A DNA stretch of 6,623 nt from NCBI GenBank assembly GCA_937893945.1, contig CALCTA010000053.1, forward strand, positions 1 to 6,623, given 5' to 3'. The notes beneath the pieces are model-generated. The model worked only from the letters and a program-made list of their open reading frames with translations, did not search any database and was not told the DNA's origin. Shown here one piece after another: positions 4,996-6,623 of this stretch. Both the position numbers and the translations under genes were made by a program. How positions within the stretch are numbered: position 1 is the stretch's first letter; each line of letters starts with the position of its first letter. The stretch is from an uncultured Clostridia bacterium. GTDB taxonomy: Bacteria; Bacillota; Clostridia; Oscillospirales; CAG-272.

Positions 4996-6444
4996 ATGAA
5001 GATCAAAAGAATTATAGCGTTTTTGCTCCTTGCTTCTATGCTTTTGCTCGCTTGTGCCTGCAACAGCAATGATACCGACGCTACCGACGGTGCGCCTACC
5101 GATGCCGCACCTACTGAAAAGGAAGAGGATAACAAGAAGAACGAGGGTACCGATAAGCCCTTGCTCGATACAGAGATCTGGCTTTCTGACCCTTCTGCAC
5201 CCGTTCGTATAGTTTACGCTGACGGCGCAAAGGGAGCGGCTCTTAAGATATACGACAAGGTTACTGCTCTTGACGCAAACTTCACCATAGGCAAATACAA
5301 TATGGTCAAGGACACGGTTGCCGCAGACGGTACTACTGAGATCCTCGTAGGCGACACCAACAGAGCGGCAAGTGCCGAGGCTAAGAAGCTTATTACCGAG
5401 GATGGTAGCTTCTACTCTATCTACGTTTCGGGTAACTCTATCGCGATATATTCCGCAGAGCCCGAGGGACTTGAGAGCGCAGCCGCAGATCTTATCACTA
5501 AGATCAGCAGAAAGGGAGGCGCGGTAATTTACAACAACGCAAAAGGCAACTATACCAGCGAATACCAGAAGTACACCTTGCTTGAGGCTCTTGTAAAGAC
5601 CGCAAATGACGAGGATCTCCCTGTTTATCGCATTTCTGTATATGACTCCGAGGGTCTTAAGACCGAGACTATCAACGCATCCAACCCCTGCCAGAACTGC
5701 TACTCGGTAGCAAAGCTCTACTGCGTTACCGCAATAGGTATGCTCTATGACGAGGGCAAGATAAAGACTACCGACACCATCGGCTCTATATTTGCAGATG
5801 AGCTTGCGGAGTACGGTATTGATCCTACCAAGTGGAATAAGGTTACTATCCATGATGTTATGCGCCACAGAGCAGGATTTGACCGCGGTGGATTCCTTGA
5901 TATCGACGCGCAGGACAGCACCGAGTGGAGCTCTCAGGACTTCCTCAAGCTCGTTCTTTCCGAGCCGCTCGTTCACGAGCCCGGCGAGAAGTCGGTATAT
6001 ACTGACGGAGCGTTCTACCTCATTTCCAGAGTAGTTACCAAGATCAGCGGCGAGAAGCTTGACGACTTCCTCGCGGCGCGTCTCTTCAAATACACCGATT
6101 GCCGTGAGTTCGCATTCTCCAAGTGCCCCGAGGGCTATCCTATCGGCGCAACGGGTATCTACATCAGAAGCGCAGACGTAGCGAAGCTCGGTCATATTTA
6201 CCTCAACGGCGGTAAGTACGGCGACGTTCAGATAATCTCACAAGAGTGGATCGATGCTGTTATTGATAACGGCTACGAGCTTCATTCCTCGGGAGAAGGC
6301 TATTCCAAGGGCGGAATGAGAGGTCAGAACATCTACATCAACTTTGAAAAGAACGTAGCTGTAGCTTGGCATTCCTACGATCCTAACGGCTTGACAGGAG
6401 TACTTAGCGATACTCTCCATTCCTTCATCGGAAAAATGGACTGA
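4996..6444 (+). CDS. Secreted lipoprotein with beta-lactamase-fold serine hydrolase domain
   Basis: A 482-residue predicted lipoprotein. A basic start (KIKR) and hydrophobic segment (6-19) end in a lipobox LLAC with Cys20 as the probable lipidated residue, then an acidic Asp/Thr/Glu-rich linker to about 55. Residues about 56-190 form a separate domain with EILVGDTNR (115-123) and YSIYVSGNSIAIYS. This resembles, from memory, the small N-terminal alpha/beta domains of some glycoside hydrolases; its function is unknown. Residues about 195-480 are a class C-like serine hydrolase domain: SVAK (Ser237 nucleophile, Lys240), YTD (335-337) as the tyrosine motif, and GGMRGQ (439-444) where beta-lactamases have KTG. 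That pattern suggests an esterase, amidase or peptidase of the NylB/EstB type rather than a resistance enzyme; the substrate is not predictable. AAAGGA lies seven bases before the ATG. It follows cysS by 46 bases without terminator or promoter. Confidence 0.85.
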   Translation: MKIKRIIAFLLLASMLLLACACNSNDTDATDGAPTDAAPTEKEEDNKKNEGTDKPLLDTEIWLSDPSAPVRIVYADGAKGAALKIYDKVTALDANFTIGKYNMVKDTVAADGTTEILVGDTNRAASAEAKKLITEDGSFYSIYVSGNSIAIYSAEPEGLESAAADLITKISRKGGAVIYNNAKGNYTSEYQKYTLLEALVKTANDEDLPVYRISVYDSEGLKTETINASNPCQNCYSVAKLYCVTAIGMLYDEGKIKTTDTIGSIFADELAEYGIDPTKWNKVTIHDVMRHRAGFDRGGFLDIDAQDSTEWSSQDFLKLVLSEPLVHEPGEKSVYTDGAFYLISRVVTKISGEKLDDFLAARLFKYTDCREFAFSKCPEGYPIGATGIYIRSADVAKLGHIYLNGGKYGDVQIISQEWIDAVIDNGYELHSSGEGYSKGGMRGQNIYINFEKNVAVAWHSYDPNGLTGVLSDTLHSFIGKMD

Positions 6445-6561
6445 GAAAGTTAGTTAAAGAAACGATATTTTGCCACCTTTCTTAAAAGAAAGGCTGCCGA
6501 AAGCGGCGACGAGTTTTGTCGTTGACAAAACATCGTTGGCGCCAAAGAACTTTAATGAAGG
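6445..6561. repeat. Non-coding region with clustered inverted repeats
   Basis: No coding frame is supported downstream of the lipoprotein. Three compact inverted repeats follow one another. First is CCTTTCTT-aa-AAGAAAGG (6476-6493). Second is GCCG-aaag-CGGC (6496-6507). Third is a long imperfect hairpin whose core is GTTTTGTC-gtt-GACAAAAC (6513-6531), extended by about six further pairs on each side around one bulged A at 6532. None has a clean U-tract. The density suggests a structured 3' end or a small palindromic dispersed element, which only a whole-genome comparison could show. Confidence 0.5.
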
Positions 6562-6613
6562 AAAAGCTTGAGTGAAGCTCTGCCACGTGCAAAGTTTTTG
6601 CTCAAGCTTTTTT
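6562..6613 (+). terminator. Rho-independent terminator downstream of the lipoprotein gene
   Basis: A perfect 11-base stem AAAAGCTTGAG (6562-6572) pairs with CTCAAGCTTTT (6601-6611), leading into a T run (6608-6613). The 28-base loop contains a nested hairpin GCAAA-gtt-TTTGC (6589-6601) that competes for the last base. It probably ends the cysE-cysS-lipoprotein transcript. The A-rich left arm could also let it work weakly in the other direction. Confidence 0.7.
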
Positions 6614-6623
6614 AAACAGCACC

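Noticed and set aside
4095..5135. A 346-codon minus-strand open frame spanning the end of cysS and start of the lipoprotein
   Set aside because: It is antisense to two genes with strong evidence and crosses their intergenic gap; its translation is low-complexity and hydrophobic only by shadow effect.
4930..6195. A 421-codon minus-strand open frame opposite the lipoprotein
   Set aside because: The plus strand carries a signal peptide, lipobox and SxxK motif with a good ribosome site. The antisense frame has no recognisable features and follows from biased codon use.
4996..6444. Antibiotic-resistance beta-lactamase
   Set aside because: The SxxK and YxD motifs fit the fold, but the KTG motif is absent and the extra N-terminal domain is not typical of resistance enzymes.
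1..6623. CRISPR array, tRNA, rRNA, insertion sequence or phage module
   Set aside because: No regularly spaced repeats, cloverleaf, rRNA signature, transposase motif or phage structural gene was seen on either strand.

Overview
The window looks like chromosomal DNA of a gut- or rumen-type Clostridia (Bacillota). It has a T-box riboswitch ahead of cysE-cysS, strong purine-rich Shine-Dalgarno sites, sigma-A type promoters, and a cysteinyl-tRNA synthetase of the kind seen in Clostridia. I cannot name a genus from sequence alone. One stretch, roughly positions 1-490, does not fit this picture and may come from a different organism.

Layout. On the minus strand, a MarR-family regulator (1852-2301) is followed after 58 bases by an AMP-forming long-chain acyl-CoA synthetase (from 1793, running out of the window at position 1). 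A near-consensus minus-strand promoter sits upstream of marR, and a palindromic probable operator overlaps its -35 box. This suggests an autoregulated marR-acyl-CoA synthetase operon. The ligase is ordinary up to about residue 436. There its C-terminal subdomain is replaced by sequence resembling the C-terminal tail of Bacteroidota DUF2723 membrane proteins. That is either an assembly chimera or a strange fusion.

On the plus strand, a second near-consensus promoter (2417-2445) drives a T-box leader. The leader has a UGC specifier, a UGGA tRNA-acceptor bulge and a terminator, and it precedes cysE (serine O-acetyltransferase) and cysS (cysteinyl-tRNA synthetase). Uncharged tRNA-Cys should therefore induce both cysteine synthesis and tRNA-Cys charging. 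A secreted lipoprotein with a beta-lactamase/serine-hydrolase fold follows cysS after 46 bases with no visible terminator or promoter, so it may be co-transcribed. The last 180 bases are non-coding and hold a cluster of inverted repeats ending in a rho-independent terminator.

Most of the window is conventional. The points most worth following up are the chimeric ligase junction, the CxxC motif beside the catalytic serine of the lipoprotein, the possible T-box control of that lipoprotein, and the well-defined MarR operator/promoter.
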